The position numbers and the translations under genes are program-made. Below are positions 33,742-43,215 of a DNA stretch of 64,000 nt, in pieces (the stretch's first letter is position 1; every line of letters starts with the position of its first letter). Source of the stretch: JAUIAS01 sp030425395 (GTDB lineage: Bacteria; Pseudomonadota; Alphaproteobacteria; Rhodobacterales; Rhodobacteraceae); NCBI GenBank assembly GCA_043553855.1, contig CP121336.1, positions 1,054,001-1,118,000 of the forward strand, written 5' to 3'. Below the pieces are notes generated by a model. That model saw nothing but the letters and a program-made list of their open reading frames with translations, was not told where the DNA came from and ran no database searches.

Positions 33742-34509
33742 ATGTCACAAACCTTCCGCCTGCCCGAAATCCTCGATATCGCCCGCCGCGATGGCAAGGT
33801 CACTGTGGACGGGTTGGCCGCCCATTTCGACGTCACCTTGCAAACCATCCGCCGCGACCTGACCGTTCTTGCCGATGACGGCAAACTCGAAAGGGTTCAC
33901 GGCGGCGCGGTTCTGCCATCGGGCACGGCAAACATCGGGTATGAGGATCGGCGCACCCTGTTCAGCGATGCCAAACAGCGTATCGCCCGCGCCTGTGCGG
34001 ATCAGGTGCCCGACAATGCGTCTGTTTTTCTCAATATTGGCACCAGCACCGAAGCGGTTGCGCATGCCTTGCTGCGGCATCGCAACCTTCTGGTGGTCAC
34101 CAACAACATGAACGTCGCCAATATTCTGGTCGCCAATCCCGAATGCGAGATCATCGTAACCGGCGGTCACCTGCGGCGGTCGGACGGAGGGTTGGTGGGC
34201 AAGCTCACCAATGACGCCATCGCGCAGTTCAAATTCGATCTGGCGATCATCGGCTGTTCGGCCTTGGACCGGGATGGCGACATGCTGGATTTCGACATGC
34301 AGGAAGTCGCCGTCACGCAGGCCCTGATCGCCCGATCCCGGCAGGTGTTGCTGGTCGCGGACACGTCCAAGTTCCAACGCGTAGCACCGGCCCGGATTGG
34401 ATCACTGTCCGAAGTGAACGGGATTATTTCAGACGGGCCCCTGCCCGCCGATCTGGCAGAACGATGCCGCGAATGGGGGGTGCAGGTTGTGGTGGCCGAT
34501 CAGGTCTGA
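33742..34509 (+). CDS. glpR: DeoR-family glycerol regulator
   Basis: 255 residues. The N-terminal DeoR HTH (ILDIARRDGKVTVDGLAAHF, then VTLQTIRRDL) is followed by the sugar-phosphate isomerase-like sensor domain with NIGTSTEAVA and IIGCSALDRDGDMLDFD. GlpR proteins repress glycerol genes and are released by glycerol-3-phosphate. The ATG at 33742 gives the standard MSQTFRLPEIL beginning; earlier ATGs (33679, 33688) would put the tandem repeat inside the gene. It is divergent from glpD, its likely target. Confidence 0.88.
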   Translation: MSQTFRLPEILDIARRDGKVTVDGLAAHFDVTLQTIRRDLTVLADDGKLERVHGGAVLPSGTANIGYEDRRTLFSDAKQRIARACADQVPDNASVFLNIGTSTEAVAHALLRHRNLLVVTNNMNVANILVANPECEIIVTGGHLRRSDGGLVGKLTNDAIAQFKFDLAIIGCSALDRDGDMLDFDMQEVAVTQALIARSRQVLLVADTSKFQRVAPARIGSLSEVNGIISDGPLPADLAERCREWGVQVVVADQV

Positions 34510-34531
34510 TCAGCCCGTGATCCCGTTGGGA

Positions 34532-34981
34532 TCAATCTTCCAACGCCTTTATCATGTCGACACGGGTGCCATGGCGACCGCCTTCAAACTCTGCGGACAA
34601 AAACGCATCCACGATGTCCAGCGCCAGACCTTCGCCCACCACACGCGCACCAATGGACAACATATTCGCATCATTATGCTGACGGATCATGCTGGCGGAA
34701 AACGTGTCGCTGCAAACACCGCAACGGATGCCTTTTACCTTGTTGGCAGCCATCATGATCCCCTGACCGGTTCCACACAGAATAATGCCAAGATCGCAGT
34801 CCCCGGAGGCAACCCGCTTTGCGGCCGCCTCTCCGTGCTTGGGGTAATGGGTGCTTTCGGGGCTAGTCGGGCCGATATCCACCACGTCCCAGCCTTTGGC
34901 GGCGATATGGGCGGCAACGGCCTGCCTGAGAGGGATAGCGGCGTGATCGCTGGACAGGACAATACGGTTCTTGGCAGTCAT
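34532..34981 (-). CDS. rpiB: Ribose-5-phosphate isomerase B family protein
   Basis: 149 residues of the RpiB/LacAB fold: SSDHAAIPLRQ near the N-terminus, a catalytic Cys in ILCGTGQGI and later NMLSIGARVVG. It interconverts ribose- and ribulose-5-phosphate; some relatives isomerise allose- or erythrose-phosphate, which the sequence does not exclude. It converges with glpR, with 22 bases between the stops. Confidence 0.9.
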   Translation of the reverse strand: MTAKNRIVLSSDHAAIPLRQAVAAHIAAKGWDVVDIGPTSPESTHYPKHGEAAAKRVASGDCDLGIILCGTGQGIMMAANKVKGIRCGVCSDTFSASMIRQHNDANMLSIGARVVGEGLALDIVDAFLSAEFEGGRHGTRVDMIKALED

Positions 34982-35090
34982 GGCGGCCTCTTTCCGGTCA
35001 GGCTGGCACGGGGGCGTGCATCGGTTTTCCCCGGCGGCTTACACCATCCACCCGGCCAAGGTCCAGACGTGCAGTCAGCCCGGCGCCGCC

Positions 35091-36008
35091 TCAGTTCGCC
35101 GGTTGTCGACGCGCCATCAGACCAGCCAGTGCAATCCCCGTGATGACATGCCAGATACCCCAGAACGCTGCCACCACAGCCATACCGCCCAAACCGTTGA
35201 AGAACCCAAAGATCAGGATCAGCCCGAGGCCCGAATTCTGTATTCCGGTTTCGATCATCACGGCGCGCCGATCGGCATCCGACAACCCCATAACCGACGC
35301 CACGGCGAAACCTCCGCCCAGCGCCAGTGCATTGTGAAGAAACACCAGCATCGCAACGCCTGCCGCGAACTCAAGGAACAGGTCCCAGTTTGCCCCCAGC
35401 GCAATTGCCACGAACAGCACGAAAATGCCCATGGATACATATCGCAACGACCCTCTCAGCCGGGCGGTGATATCTGGCCGTTTGGTGTTCAGCGTCACCC
35501 CGAGAACCAACGGAAGAACCAGCATCAGCCCCACCGTGACCGCCACTGACACAGGGTCCACAGAGGTTTCGCGCAATATCGCACGGGTGGGGGCATAAAG
35601 GTTGCCCCAAAACGCAATGTTCAAGGGCGTCAGGATGATCGCGCCCACCGTCGCAAAGGCCGTCATGGACACGGACAACGCCGCATTGCCACGCGCGGTA
35701 TGTGTAATGAAATTGGAAATGTTGCCGCCCGGACAGGCCGCCACAAGGATCAGCCCCAGCGCGATGGACGGGCGCGGCGTGGTGGCAAGGATCAGACAGA
35801 AGGTCAGCGCCGGCAGCACCAGAAATTGCGAGAAGAGCCCCGTCAACAAAGGTTTGGGCGATCTGGCCAGCTTTTTGAAATCGTCAGGTTTGAGATCAAT
35901 GGCAATCGAGAACATCACAATGGCCAGAACCGCGTTGAGCACCTGCAAGCCTGTGGGCGAAAAGTTCAGCATCACCGCATCAATGCCGGTATCTGCGGGA
36001 TTGATCAT
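35091..36008 (-). CDS. Bile acid:sodium symporter (BASS) family transporter
   Basis: 305 residues with about ten membrane helices. The central block VAACPGGNISNFITHTARGN and the later VMIETGIQNSGLGL, which line the sodium and substrate sites in this family, are both present. Such proteins import organic anions, for example pantoate, pyruvate or bile-acid-like molecules. It is upstream of rpiB on the same strand with a 109-base gap, so a shared transcript is possible. Substrate unknown. Confidence 0.88.
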   Translation of the reverse strand: MINPADTGIDAVMLNFSPTGLQVLNAVLAIVMFSIAIDLKPDDFKKLARSPKPLLTGLFSQFLVLPALTFCLILATTPRPSIALGLILVAACPGGNISNFITHTARGNAALSVSMTAFATVGAIILTPLNIAFWGNLYAPTRAILRETSVDPVSVAVTVGLMLVLPLVLGVTLNTKRPDITARLRGSLRYVSMGIFVLFVAIALGANWDLFLEFAAGVAMLVFLHNALALGGGFAVASVMGLSDADRRAVMIETGIQNSGLGLILIFGFFNGLGGMAVVAAFWGIWHVITGIALAGLMARRQPAN

Positions 36009-36173
36009 CTTGCACCCCTCCTTTTTGGCCTCTCGATCCGGCCAACGTTGGCACCATCCTCGCGCCTTGGGCCATCATAAGGTTTTGCAGCAACATTGAT
36101 ATAGCGGATGCTCATCTATCTGATGCGGGGGCTGAAAATGCGTGCTAGCCTCTGATCAACCGCGACAGGATAA

Positions 36174-37058
36174 ATGGGACGCCCCTTGGCCAGCCGAGCA
36201 AAAGACAACCCGCTTGACGACCTGCTGCGCGCCCGCCTTCGGATCGAAACAGGGGCCGACCTGCGGCTTGGGGCATTGCGGCGCGCCATGCAGGGGCTGG
36301 ACATGATCAACCGCACCCTGACCGGGCAGGCGTTCTTTGCGCTGCGCGAAACCGAAGAGGTTCTGATCGCGCTGGATGGCCGCACCGGTCCGGACCTTCT
36401 GAATGCGTTGCTGGACATGAATGGCGGCACGCGGATCACCGCGCACGGGTTGGACCACATCCCCGAAAAGGGGCCGGTTGTGATCGGATCGACGCATCCG
36501 ATCGGCACCTTTGATTTTGTCGCCCATGCCGGGGCGCTGCTGGATCACCGCCCTGATCTCAAGGTTGTGGCCAATCGCGAAACCGAACGGTTTCTGGGCC
36601 CGGATCTGATCGTGGCCGTCGATTTCGACCGCAAGGATCAGGTCACCGGCGCACGCAGCACAGTCGCGGGAATGCAGGCCCATCTGGAAACAGGCGGGGC
36701 CCTTCTGGTATTCGGATCGGGCCGTGTTCCCGGCATGCACAAGGGGCGGCTGGTAGAGCCTCCATGGCGCACCGGCGTGACCCGTCTTTCGGCAGCCAAC
36801 GACGCACCGATTGTCCCGGCCTCACCCGATATGCGGAATTCGCGGCACTATTACCGCACCCGGAACATCGCGCGCATACTCAGCGGCGGAAACGATGACT
36901 TCGGGCGCACTGTGGCATCACTCAGGTATGTGTCAGAGCTGCTGTCCAAGCTGGGCGGCCATTACCATGTCCATTACGGTGCCCCGCTGGCACCGGGAAC
37001 AGCACCACAAGTGCTCAAGGCCAGCGCCGAAGGACTGGTTCCCGGCCTTTACCGTTAA
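36174..37058 (+). CDS. Acyltransferase of the PlsC/putative-hemolysin type (HX5D)
   Basis: 294 residues. The motif THPIGTFDF has H-x5-D instead of the H-x4-D of ordinary PlsC, as in the acyltransferase family often annotated as putative hemolysin or OlsB/OlsA-like (PF19576-type). Further blocks are FGSGRVPG and NDAPIVPAS. It probably adds an acyl chain to a lipid head group. It converges with the MYG1-family gene with stops overlapping by 4 bases. Confidence 0.65.
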   Translation: MGRPLASRAKDNPLDDLLRARLRIETGADLRLGALRRAMQGLDMINRTLTGQAFFALRETEEVLIALDGRTGPDLLNALLDMNGGTRITAHGLDHIPEKGPVVIGSTHPIGTFDFVAHAGALLDHRPDLKVVANRETERFLGPDLIVAVDFDRKDQVTGARSTVAGMQAHLETGGALLVFGSGRVPGMHKGRLVEPPWRTGVTRLSAANDAPIVPASPDMRNSRHYYRTRNIARILSGGNDDFGRTVASLRYVSELLSKLGGHYHVHYGAPLAPGTAPQVLKASAEGLVPGLYR

Positions 37059-37999
37059 AGCCCGGTCGGAACCAAGGCCGCCTCGACCGCCAGCTCCGCC
37101 ATTCGCAAGATCGCCGCACGGCTGTCCGCCACAGCGATGAACCGCGCCGAATGGCAGAACCGCGCTCCGGGAACGCCGCACGCAGCCTCAAGTTCTGCGT
37201 CGTTCAAGCCCGCCCAACCCTCGGGCAAATCGGCGCGTTGGGCAAAGGTATCCTCGCCCAGACGAATGCCATTCAACGCCCAATCCCCGTCGCGCGGATG
37301 CACAACGAACAGCAGATGATCAGCCCCCGCAGCCTCTATCGCCGCGCGATACGGCATGCCCCGTGGCAGTTCCAGAATGGGGCTGTCGCCTGCCGCCCGG
37401 ATCGCGTCTGTGGCAATCGAATGGGCGCGCAGATCAGCCGCAAGATGCCGGATGCGGCCCTCAACGAACGCGCGCGCCACTGGCAGCGCGTCAGCAAACG
37501 CGGCGTCTTCGCCTTGGGCCGTGCGTTCGTCAAAAACGGGTTTGAGTTGCTCAAGCAGCACGGGCAATGTCAGCCCCGACAAAAGAGGCCCGGCAACAGA
37601 CGGATCAACCGCGCCGTTATCCAAGAGATCGACCGGCAGGACAAAGTCCTCGTCAAAAGCCTTGTGCACAAGATCGACATGCTCGTCGGGAACGCCGGAA
37701 CCGCGCAGATAGTCCCGGCCGAAATGATCCCAGATCAAGCCGAAAGAGCTATAGGGCTTGCCAGTTTCGCGCAGCGGGGTGGGCGTCTGATGATGGTCGA
37801 ACACACCGCGATCCGCATCAAAAATCCGCCCGACGTCATAGATCACCCTATCGGGCGCAGGGGTGATCCACTCTGGCGCCCGACTGCGAATGATGCGCGC
37901 CTGCGGAAACAAGCGGGTCAAGATCACAGAGGACAGCAACTCATCGGCATGAAAGCCACCGGAATGGGTAACGAGATAGCGAATATTCATCACAGACAT
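37055..37999 (-). CDS. MYG1-family (UPF0160) putative metal-dependent hydrolase/exonuclease
   Basis: 314 residues. The N-terminal THSGGFHADELLSSVIL and the DHH-type motif GVFDHHQT are those of MYG1, a DHH-superfamily protein with 3'-5' RNA exonuclease activity in yeast and man. Bacterial members have no settled role. An ATG at 37990 (MNIRYLVTH) is an alternative start. The thioesterase-like gene lies about 115 bases upstream of its start on the same strand. Confidence 0.86.
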   Translation of the reverse strand: MSVMNIRYLVTHSGGFHADELLSSVILTRLFPQARIIRSRAPEWITPAPDRVIYDVGRIFDADRGVFDHHQTPTPLRETGKPYSSFGLIWDHFGRDYLRGSGVPDEHVDLVHKAFDEDFVLPVDLLDNGAVDPSVAGPLLSGLTLPVLLEQLKPVFDERTAQGEDAAFADALPVARAFVEGRIRHLAADLRAHSIATDAIRAAGDSPILELPRGMPYRAAIEAAGADHLLFVVHPRDGDWALNGIRLGEDTFAQRADLPEGWAGLNDAELEAACGVPGARFCHSARFIAVADSRAAILRMAELAVEAALVPTGL

Positions 38000-38114
38000 T
38001 CCTTCACAAATAACACGCCAAGATAGTTAAAACTCCGAAAGAATATCGGATAGAGTGCAAACGCTGCATCATTGCACCCAGAGAGGCAACCCACCGTTTG
38101 AAATAGCATGGCGC

Positions 38115-38516
38115 CTAACCAAGTCGATCCCGCAACGGCCCGACATCCCCGGCGGCAATGCGCCCATCACGTTCGACAAAAAAACCGCGCCGTTCGTGCC
38201 CCTCAAGAACCAGCCTGTCGCCCAACGTCGCGCGATAGGTGATCTGAAAGCTGCGCGCCGACCATTCGATGCCTTCGATCCAATAGCGCAGCAAATCGCC
38301 CTCGCGCGCGGGCGACCGAAACGCCAGATCAGCATCCATCAACCCAAACCCCAATGTGCCCAATTCGCGGCACATGACGGTGTGCCCCTGATCCCGGTCA
38401 TGCAGGAACGCGTGAAACGTGCCATCCATCCAACGGAAATAGTTCGGGTAATACACAATCCCCAGCGCGTCGCAGTCGCCAAAACTGATCGAAACATCTC
38501 GAAAATAGACCGCCAT
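38115..38516 (-). CDS. 4-hydroxybenzoyl-CoA-thioesterase-like hot-dog protein
   Basis: 133 residues with the hot-dog signature FGDCDALGIVYYPNYFRWMD, in which the Asp of DALG is the expected catalytic residue. The enzyme class hydrolyses acyl- or aryl-CoA. The ATG at 38516 gives the usual strand just before the motif; the frame start at 38606 adds unrelated residues. It is divergent from the class II aldolase gene. Confidence 0.88.
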   Translation of the reverse strand: MAVYFRDVSISFGDCDALGIVYYPNYFRWMDGTFHAFLHDRDQGHTVMCRELGTLGFGLMDADLAFRSPAREGDLLRYWIEGIEWSARSFQITYRATLGDRLVLEGHERRGFFVERDGRIAAGDVGPLRDRLG

Positions 38517-38679
38517 CGCAAACCCTCTGTAGATTGCCCATTGCCCTGCTTTCTTTGCCACCAAGACACAGGGGCGCGCAACCCGGCACCCTGTGGCGCA
38601 AGGCACGACACATCTGTGGTGCGGGCTTGCGTCACGCGCGCGTCACTGCAAAGCTGGGACAACAGGAAAGGGGACTGTC

Positions 38680-39435
38680 ATGCTGGATGCAAAAGACACT
38701 TCGAACATCACCCATTGGCAAGAACGGGTCGATATGGCCGCCGCCTTTCGGTGGACTGCGCGGCTGAATATGCACGAAGCGGTTGCGAACCACTTCAGCC
38801 TTGCGGTGAATGACGACGCGACCCAGTTCCTGATGAACCCCAATCAGCGCCATTTCGCGCGGATCAAGGCGTCAGACCTGCTGCTGCTGGATGCAAATGA
38901 TCCCGCCACGATGGATCGCCCCGACGCCCCCGATCCAACAGCATGGGGCCTGCACGGATCAATCCACAGGCTCTGCCCGCATGCGCGCTGTGTGATGCAT
39001 GTGCATTCGATCCACGCCACCGTTCTTGCTTCTTTGGCCGATAGCACCCTGCCCCCGATCGACCAGAATTGCGCCACGTTCTTCAATCGCGTCGTGATTG
39101 ATGATCACTATGGCGGGCTGGCTTTCGAGGAAGAGGGCGAACGCTGCGCGGCGATGTTGTCCGACCCAAAGAACAAGGTAATGGTGATGGGCAACCATGG
39201 CGTTCTGGTCATCGGCGACACCGTCGCAGAAACATTCAATCGGCTGTATTATTTCGAACGCGCCGCCGAAACCTATATCCGCGCGCTGCAAACTGGCCAG
39301 CCGCTGCGCATCCTGCCGAACGATGTCGCGGAAAAGACCGCACGGGAACTTGAAGACTACCCCCAGCAGGCGGAGTTGCATCTGGCCGAGCTTAAGGCAA
39401 TCCTTGACGAAGAGGGGTCGCCATACGCGACCTGA
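38680..39435 (+). CDS. Class II aldolase/adducin family protein
   Basis: 251 residues. The metal-binding HVHSIH (two His, about residues 107-109) and the later GNHG (His), together with LNMHEAVANHFSLAV, fit the class II aldolase/adducin fold. Family members are zinc-dependent sugar-phosphate aldolases or related decarboxylases; this one could also be a salt-tolerant hydroxyacid type. AGGAAAGGGG lies upstream of the ATG at 38680. It precedes the ynjF-like gene by 59 bases. Confidence 0.86.
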   Translation: MLDAKDTSNITHWQERVDMAAAFRWTARLNMHEAVANHFSLAVNDDATQFLMNPNQRHFARIKASDLLLLDANDPATMDRPDAPDPTAWGLHGSIHRLCPHARCVMHVHSIHATVLASLADSTLPPIDQNCATFFNRVVIDDHYGGLAFEEEGERCAAMLSDPKNKVMVMGNHGVLVIGDTVAETFNRLYYFERAAETYIRALQTGQPLRILPNDVAEKTARELEDYPQQAELHLAELKAILDEEGSPYAT

Positions 39436-39494
39436 GCGGGATCGCGCTGCGCGGTTCTGCGCCTCTCTTCTTTGCTCATTGCTCGGGAACCCTG

Positions 39495-40103
39495 ATGATA
39501 GACGCGCGCCTTCTCCCCCTGCTCAAACGGGGCCTGCACCCCGCCGCACAGGTTTTGCATGCGCGGGGAGTGATGGCCGACACCGTCACATTGATCGGTT
39601 TTGGCCTTGGGCTTTGCGCGGTGGCCGCTGCGGCGGCCGGAGCTCCGATCTGGGCGCTCGTTTTCCTGCTGCTCAACCGGTTGTGTGATGGGCTGGACGG
39701 AGCGGTCGCACGGCTGGGCACACCGACAGACCGGGGCGCATTTCTGGATATCGCCTTGGATTTCGCGTTTTATGCATTGTTTCCACTTGGCTTTGCCATT
39801 GCTGATCCGGGCAGCAACGCGCTGGCAGCGGCCGTTCTGATTGCCGCCTTTGTCGGCACCGGTTCGTCCTTTCTGGCCTTTGCGGTGATTGCCGCCAAAC
39901 GCGGCGAAACGGCGGCGGCCTTTCCATCGAAAGGGTTCTATTACCTCGGCGGATTGACCGAAGGGTTCGAAACCATCGCGCTTTTTGTCGTGATGTGCTT
40001 GTGGCCGGCCGGGTTTGTCCCCTTGGCCTGTGGGTTTGCCGCAGCGTGCGCGGTAACCACGCTGTTGCGTTGGATGCAGGGGTGGCGCGCATTTGCACAA
40101 TAG
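39495..40103 (+). CDS. CDP-alcohol phosphatidyltransferase (YnjF-like)
   Basis: 202 residues with about six hydrophobic helices. The family motif D-G-x2-A-R-x8-G-x3-D-x3-D is seen as CDGLDGAVARLGTPTDRGAF followed by LDIALD. The enzymes join a CDP-linked lipid or alcohol to an acceptor alcohol in the inner membrane. In E. coli the uncharacterised ynjF is linked to ynjB, ynjC and ynjD; the same four families occur together here, which supports a functional link. Confidence 0.85.
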   Translation: MIDARLLPLLKRGLHPAAQVLHARGVMADTVTLIGFGLGLCAVAAAAAGAPIWALVFLLLNRLCDGLDGAVARLGTPTDRGAFLDIALDFAFYALFPLGFAIADPGSNALAAAVLIAAFVGTGSSFLAFAVIAAKRGETAAAFPSKGFYYLGGLTEGFETIALFVVMCLWPAGFVPLACGFAAACAVTTLLRWMQGWRAFAQ

Positions 40104-40282
40104 CAAGGCAAAAACCGGCAGACGCCGCAGGTGGGGGGCTGTCTGCGCCCACATCCCCCGCCCGCGTGCGTATTTCACGTCAAAATAAGGCAGGCTCACA
40201 ATCCCGTGGGGGCGGCACGGGCGAATAGACCGGCATCGGCAAAGCCTGTAGATCGCTAGAAAACAAGGACGGAGAGGCCCCC

Positions 40283-41509
40283 ATGTTAAAACGATACTTC
40301 GGCGCGGTCGCGCACTCACTGGCGCTGATGCTCGGACTGAGCGGGGTGGCCAACGCCCAGATGACCGACCCCGGCGATTGGGCGACTGTGCAGGAAAAGG
40401 CACGCGGACAAACCGTGTATTTCAACGCCTGGGGCGGTTCGAACGAAGTAAATGCCTATCTGGACTGGGCCGGAGATCAGGTCGCGGCGCGCTACGGAGT
40501 GACGGTGGAGCACGTCAAATTGACCGATACCGCCGATGCCGTCAGCCGGGTCATCGCCGAAAAGGCCGCCGGACAGGACAGCGGCGGCGCGATCGACCTT
40601 ATCTGGATCAACGGCGAGAATTTCGCCTCGATGAAAGCGCAGGGCTTGTTGTTTGGGCCTTGGGCCGAAGCTCTGCCGAACTGGTCACTAGTGGATGTCG
40701 AGGGCAAACCAGCGGTCGTTTCGGACTTTACCGTGGCGACCGATGGGCTGGAGGCCCCTTGGGGCATGGCGCAAATCGTGTTTTTCCACGACACCGCCAC
40801 ATTGCCCACACCACCACGCTCGGCCACCGCCTTGCTGGATTGGGCACAAGCAAATCCGGGACGGTTCGCCTTTCCCCAGCCCCCGGATTTTCTCGGTTCA
40901 ACATTCCTCAAGCAGATGTTGATAGAACTGGTGGCGGATCGCGAAGCGCTGGCAGCGCCGGTTGAGGCGGCGGATTACGCGACGGTCTCCGCGCCTCTGT
41001 GGGCATATCTGGACGCGCTGACGCCCAACTTGTGGCGGGGCGGCGCGGCCTATCCCCAAAGCGGCCCCCGACTGATCCAGATGCTGGCCGATGGCGAGAT
41101 CGACATCGCGCTCAGCTTCAACCCCAATGAGGCCTCCAACGCGATTGCAAATTTCCAGTTGCCGGACACGGTGCGCAGCTATGTGCATGAAGCGGGCACC
41201 ATCGGCAACGCCAGCTTTGTTGCGATCCCCTACAACGCCAGCGCCAAGGAAGGGGCCATGGTTCTGGCCAATTTCCTTTTGTCGCCCGAAGCACAGGCCC
41301 GCATGCAGGATCCCACTGTCTGGGGCAGCGGCACCGTGCTCGCGCTGGACAAGTTAGGCGCCGAGGACCGCGCGCGGTTCGATGCGCTGGAGTTGGGCGT
41401 GGCGACCTTGAGCCCCGAAGAAATGGGCAATGCCCTTCCTGAGCCACACCCAAGCTGGATGGTGCGCCTCGAGGAGGATTGGACCGCGCGTTACGGCGTG
41501 GCGCAGTAA
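40283..41509 (+). CDS. ABC transporter substrate-binding protein (YnjB-like)
   Basis: 408 residues with a signal peptide ending near GVANAQ (residues about 1-25). The mature N-terminus carries QTVYFNAWGGSNEVNAYLDW, and further on DLIWINGENFASMK and APWGMAQIVFFHD, characteristic of the YnjB group of solute-binding proteins (COG4134). It should deliver an unknown ligand to the permease that begins directly after it. A hydrophilic mature protein and no lipobox suggest a free periplasmic protein. Confidence 0.85.
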   Translation: MLKRYFGAVAHSLALMLGLSGVANAQMTDPGDWATVQEKARGQTVYFNAWGGSNEVNAYLDWAGDQVAARYGVTVEHVKLTDTADAVSRVIAEKAAGQDSGGAIDLIWINGENFASMKAQGLLFGPWAEALPNWSLVDVEGKPAVVSDFTVATDGLEAPWGMAQIVFFHDTATLPTPPRSATALLDWAQANPGRFAFPQPPDFLGSTFLKQMLIELVADREALAAPVEAADYATVSAPLWAYLDALTPNLWRGGAAYPQSGPRLIQMLADGEIDIALSFNPNEASNAIANFQLPDTVRSYVHEAGTIGNASFVAIPYNASAKEGAMVLANFLLSPEAQARMQDPTVWGSGTVLALDKLGAEDRARFDALELGVATLSPEEMGNALPEPHPSWMVRLEEDWTARYGVAQ

Positions 41510-41511
41510 AC

Positions 41512-43215
41512 GTGTCAGGTGTCGGCGGGCTTCTGGGGCGGGCGCCCGCGCTGACGCTTGTGCTGATGCTGGGGCCGGTAATTGCCGGGGTCTTGGGCAC
41601 AGTGTTGCCGTCGCTGGGATACCTGCCCGCGCTGGGCGAACATGATCTGAGCCTCGACGCCTATGCCGATCTGCTGGACTGGCCCGGATTGCCCCGCGCC
41701 ATAGGCCTGAGCATCATGACCGGGATCCTGGCGACGGGGCTGTCCTTGACCGTGGTCTGCCTGATCGTGGCAGGGTGGCACGGCACCGTTGTTTTTCGCA
41801 GGCTTGAACGGGCGCTGTCACCGCTTTTGTCGGTGCCCCATGCGGCGGCGGCCTTTGGGCTGGCATTCCTTATCGCGCCGTCTGGGTGGATCGCGCGGGC
41901 GATGTCACCATGGGCCACCGGCTGGGATCGCCCGCCCGACCTGTTGATCTTGCAAGACCCGTTGGGCCTGTCGCTGGTGGCCGGGCTGGTGGCCAAGGAA
42001 ATTCCCTTTCTGTTGCTCATGACGCTGGCGGCCTTGCCACAGGCACAATCGGGACGCGCCCTGCTGATTGCGCGAACCCTGGGCTATGGCCGGGTCGGCG
42101 GGTGGTTCCGAACGGTGTTTCCAACCGTGTATCGGCAAATCCGGCTGCCGGTTTACGCGGTTCTGGCGTTTTCCATGTCGGTGGTGGATGTAGCGATCAT
42201 TCTGGGACCGAATACGCCGCCGCCCTTGTCTGTGCAGGTGGTGCGCTGGATGAACGATCCGGACCTGACCCTCAGGCTGCGGGCAGCGGCGGGCGCGTGC
42301 CTGCAACTGGCTCTGGTGTTGGGCGCGCTGGGATTTTGGAGGCTTGGCGAATACGTGGTGGCCCGGATCGGGCGTGCGTGGATTGCACGTGGTCAGCGCG
42401 GCCCCCGGCTGGTCGGCCTCGCCCTGCGTGGGTTTGCCTTGATTGCCGCGGTTGTGTCGAGCGTGGCCGTGTTTGCAGGGCTGGCGGGAATGCTGGTTTG
42501 GTCCTTTGCCGGGCTGTGGCGGTTTCCCGATGCTCTTCCGCAGGCCTTTACCCTGAGAAGCTGGGCGCGGAACGGCCCGGGCATTCTGGACCCGCTGGGC
42601 GAAACTCTGTTGATTGGCACCATAACGACCCTGATCGCGATCTGCCTGACGGTGGCCTGTCTTGAATCCGAACACCGTCATGGACAACGCCCCGGCGCGC
42701 GGGCGCTATGGCTGTTGTATCTGCCTTTGATCGTGCCGCAGGTGGCGTTTCTTGGTGGTGTGCAGACTTTGGCCATCGGGATGGGCCTCGATGGCGGGCG
42801 CGGAGCCGTCATCTCGGCACATCTGGTTTTCGTTCTGCCTTATGTGTTTCTGTCTCTGGCCGATCCGTGGCGGGCATGGGATACGCGCAACGACACAGTG
42901 GCCCGCGCGCTGGGGGCCAGCCGGATGCGCGTGCTCTGGGCGATACGCCTGCCCATGTTGCTGCGCCCGGTCCTGACGGCTGCGGCGGTCGGGTTCGCCG
43001 TTTCCGTCGGGCAATACCTGCCCACCCTTCTGATCGGCGCGGGACGCGTTCCGACCCTGACGACAGAGGCGATTGCCTTGTCCTCAGGCGGTGACCGGCG
43101 GGTCATCGGCATCTACGCATTGGCGCAGACGGCTGTCGCCTTTGCGCCGTTCGGGCTGGCACTGCTGCTGCCACGGCTGGCATGGCGCAACCGGAAAGGA
43201 ATGGAAGATGGATAA
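41512..43215 (+). CDS. ABC transporter permease, fused two-domain (YnjC-like)
   Basis: 567 residues from the GTG at 41512, three bases after the upstream stop; a TTG at 41479 is the alternative. Two copies of the binding-protein-dependent permease domain are fused, each with about six helices and an EAA-type loop (GRALLIARTLGYGRVGGWFR in the first half and ARALGASRMRVLWAIRLP in the second), as in ThiP and YnjC. It overlaps the ATPase gene by 8 bases. Confidence 0.86.
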   Translation: MSGVGGLLGRAPALTLVLMLGPVIAGVLGTVLPSLGYLPALGEHDLSLDAYADLLDWPGLPRAIGLSIMTGILATGLSLTVVCLIVAGWHGTVVFRRLERALSPLLSVPHAAAAFGLAFLIAPSGWIARAMSPWATGWDRPPDLLILQDPLGLSLVAGLVAKEIPFLLLMTLAALPQAQSGRALLIARTLGYGRVGGWFRTVFPTVYRQIRLPVYAVLAFSMSVVDVAIILGPNTPPPLSVQVVRWMNDPDLTLRLRAAAGACLQLALVLGALGFWRLGEYVVARIGRAWIARGQRGPRLVGLALRGFALIAAVVSSVAVFAGLAGMLVWSFAGLWRFPDALPQAFTLRSWARNGPGILDPLGETLLIGTITTLIAICLTVACLESEHRHGQRPGARALWLLYLPLIVPQVAFLGGVQTLAIGMGLDGGRGAVISAHLVFVLPYVFLSLADPWRAWDTRNDTVARALGASRMRVLWAIRLPMLLRPVLTAAAVGFAVSVGQYLPTLLIGAGRVPTLTTEAIALSSGGDRRVIGIYALAQTAVAFAPFGLALLLPRLAWRNRKGMEDG

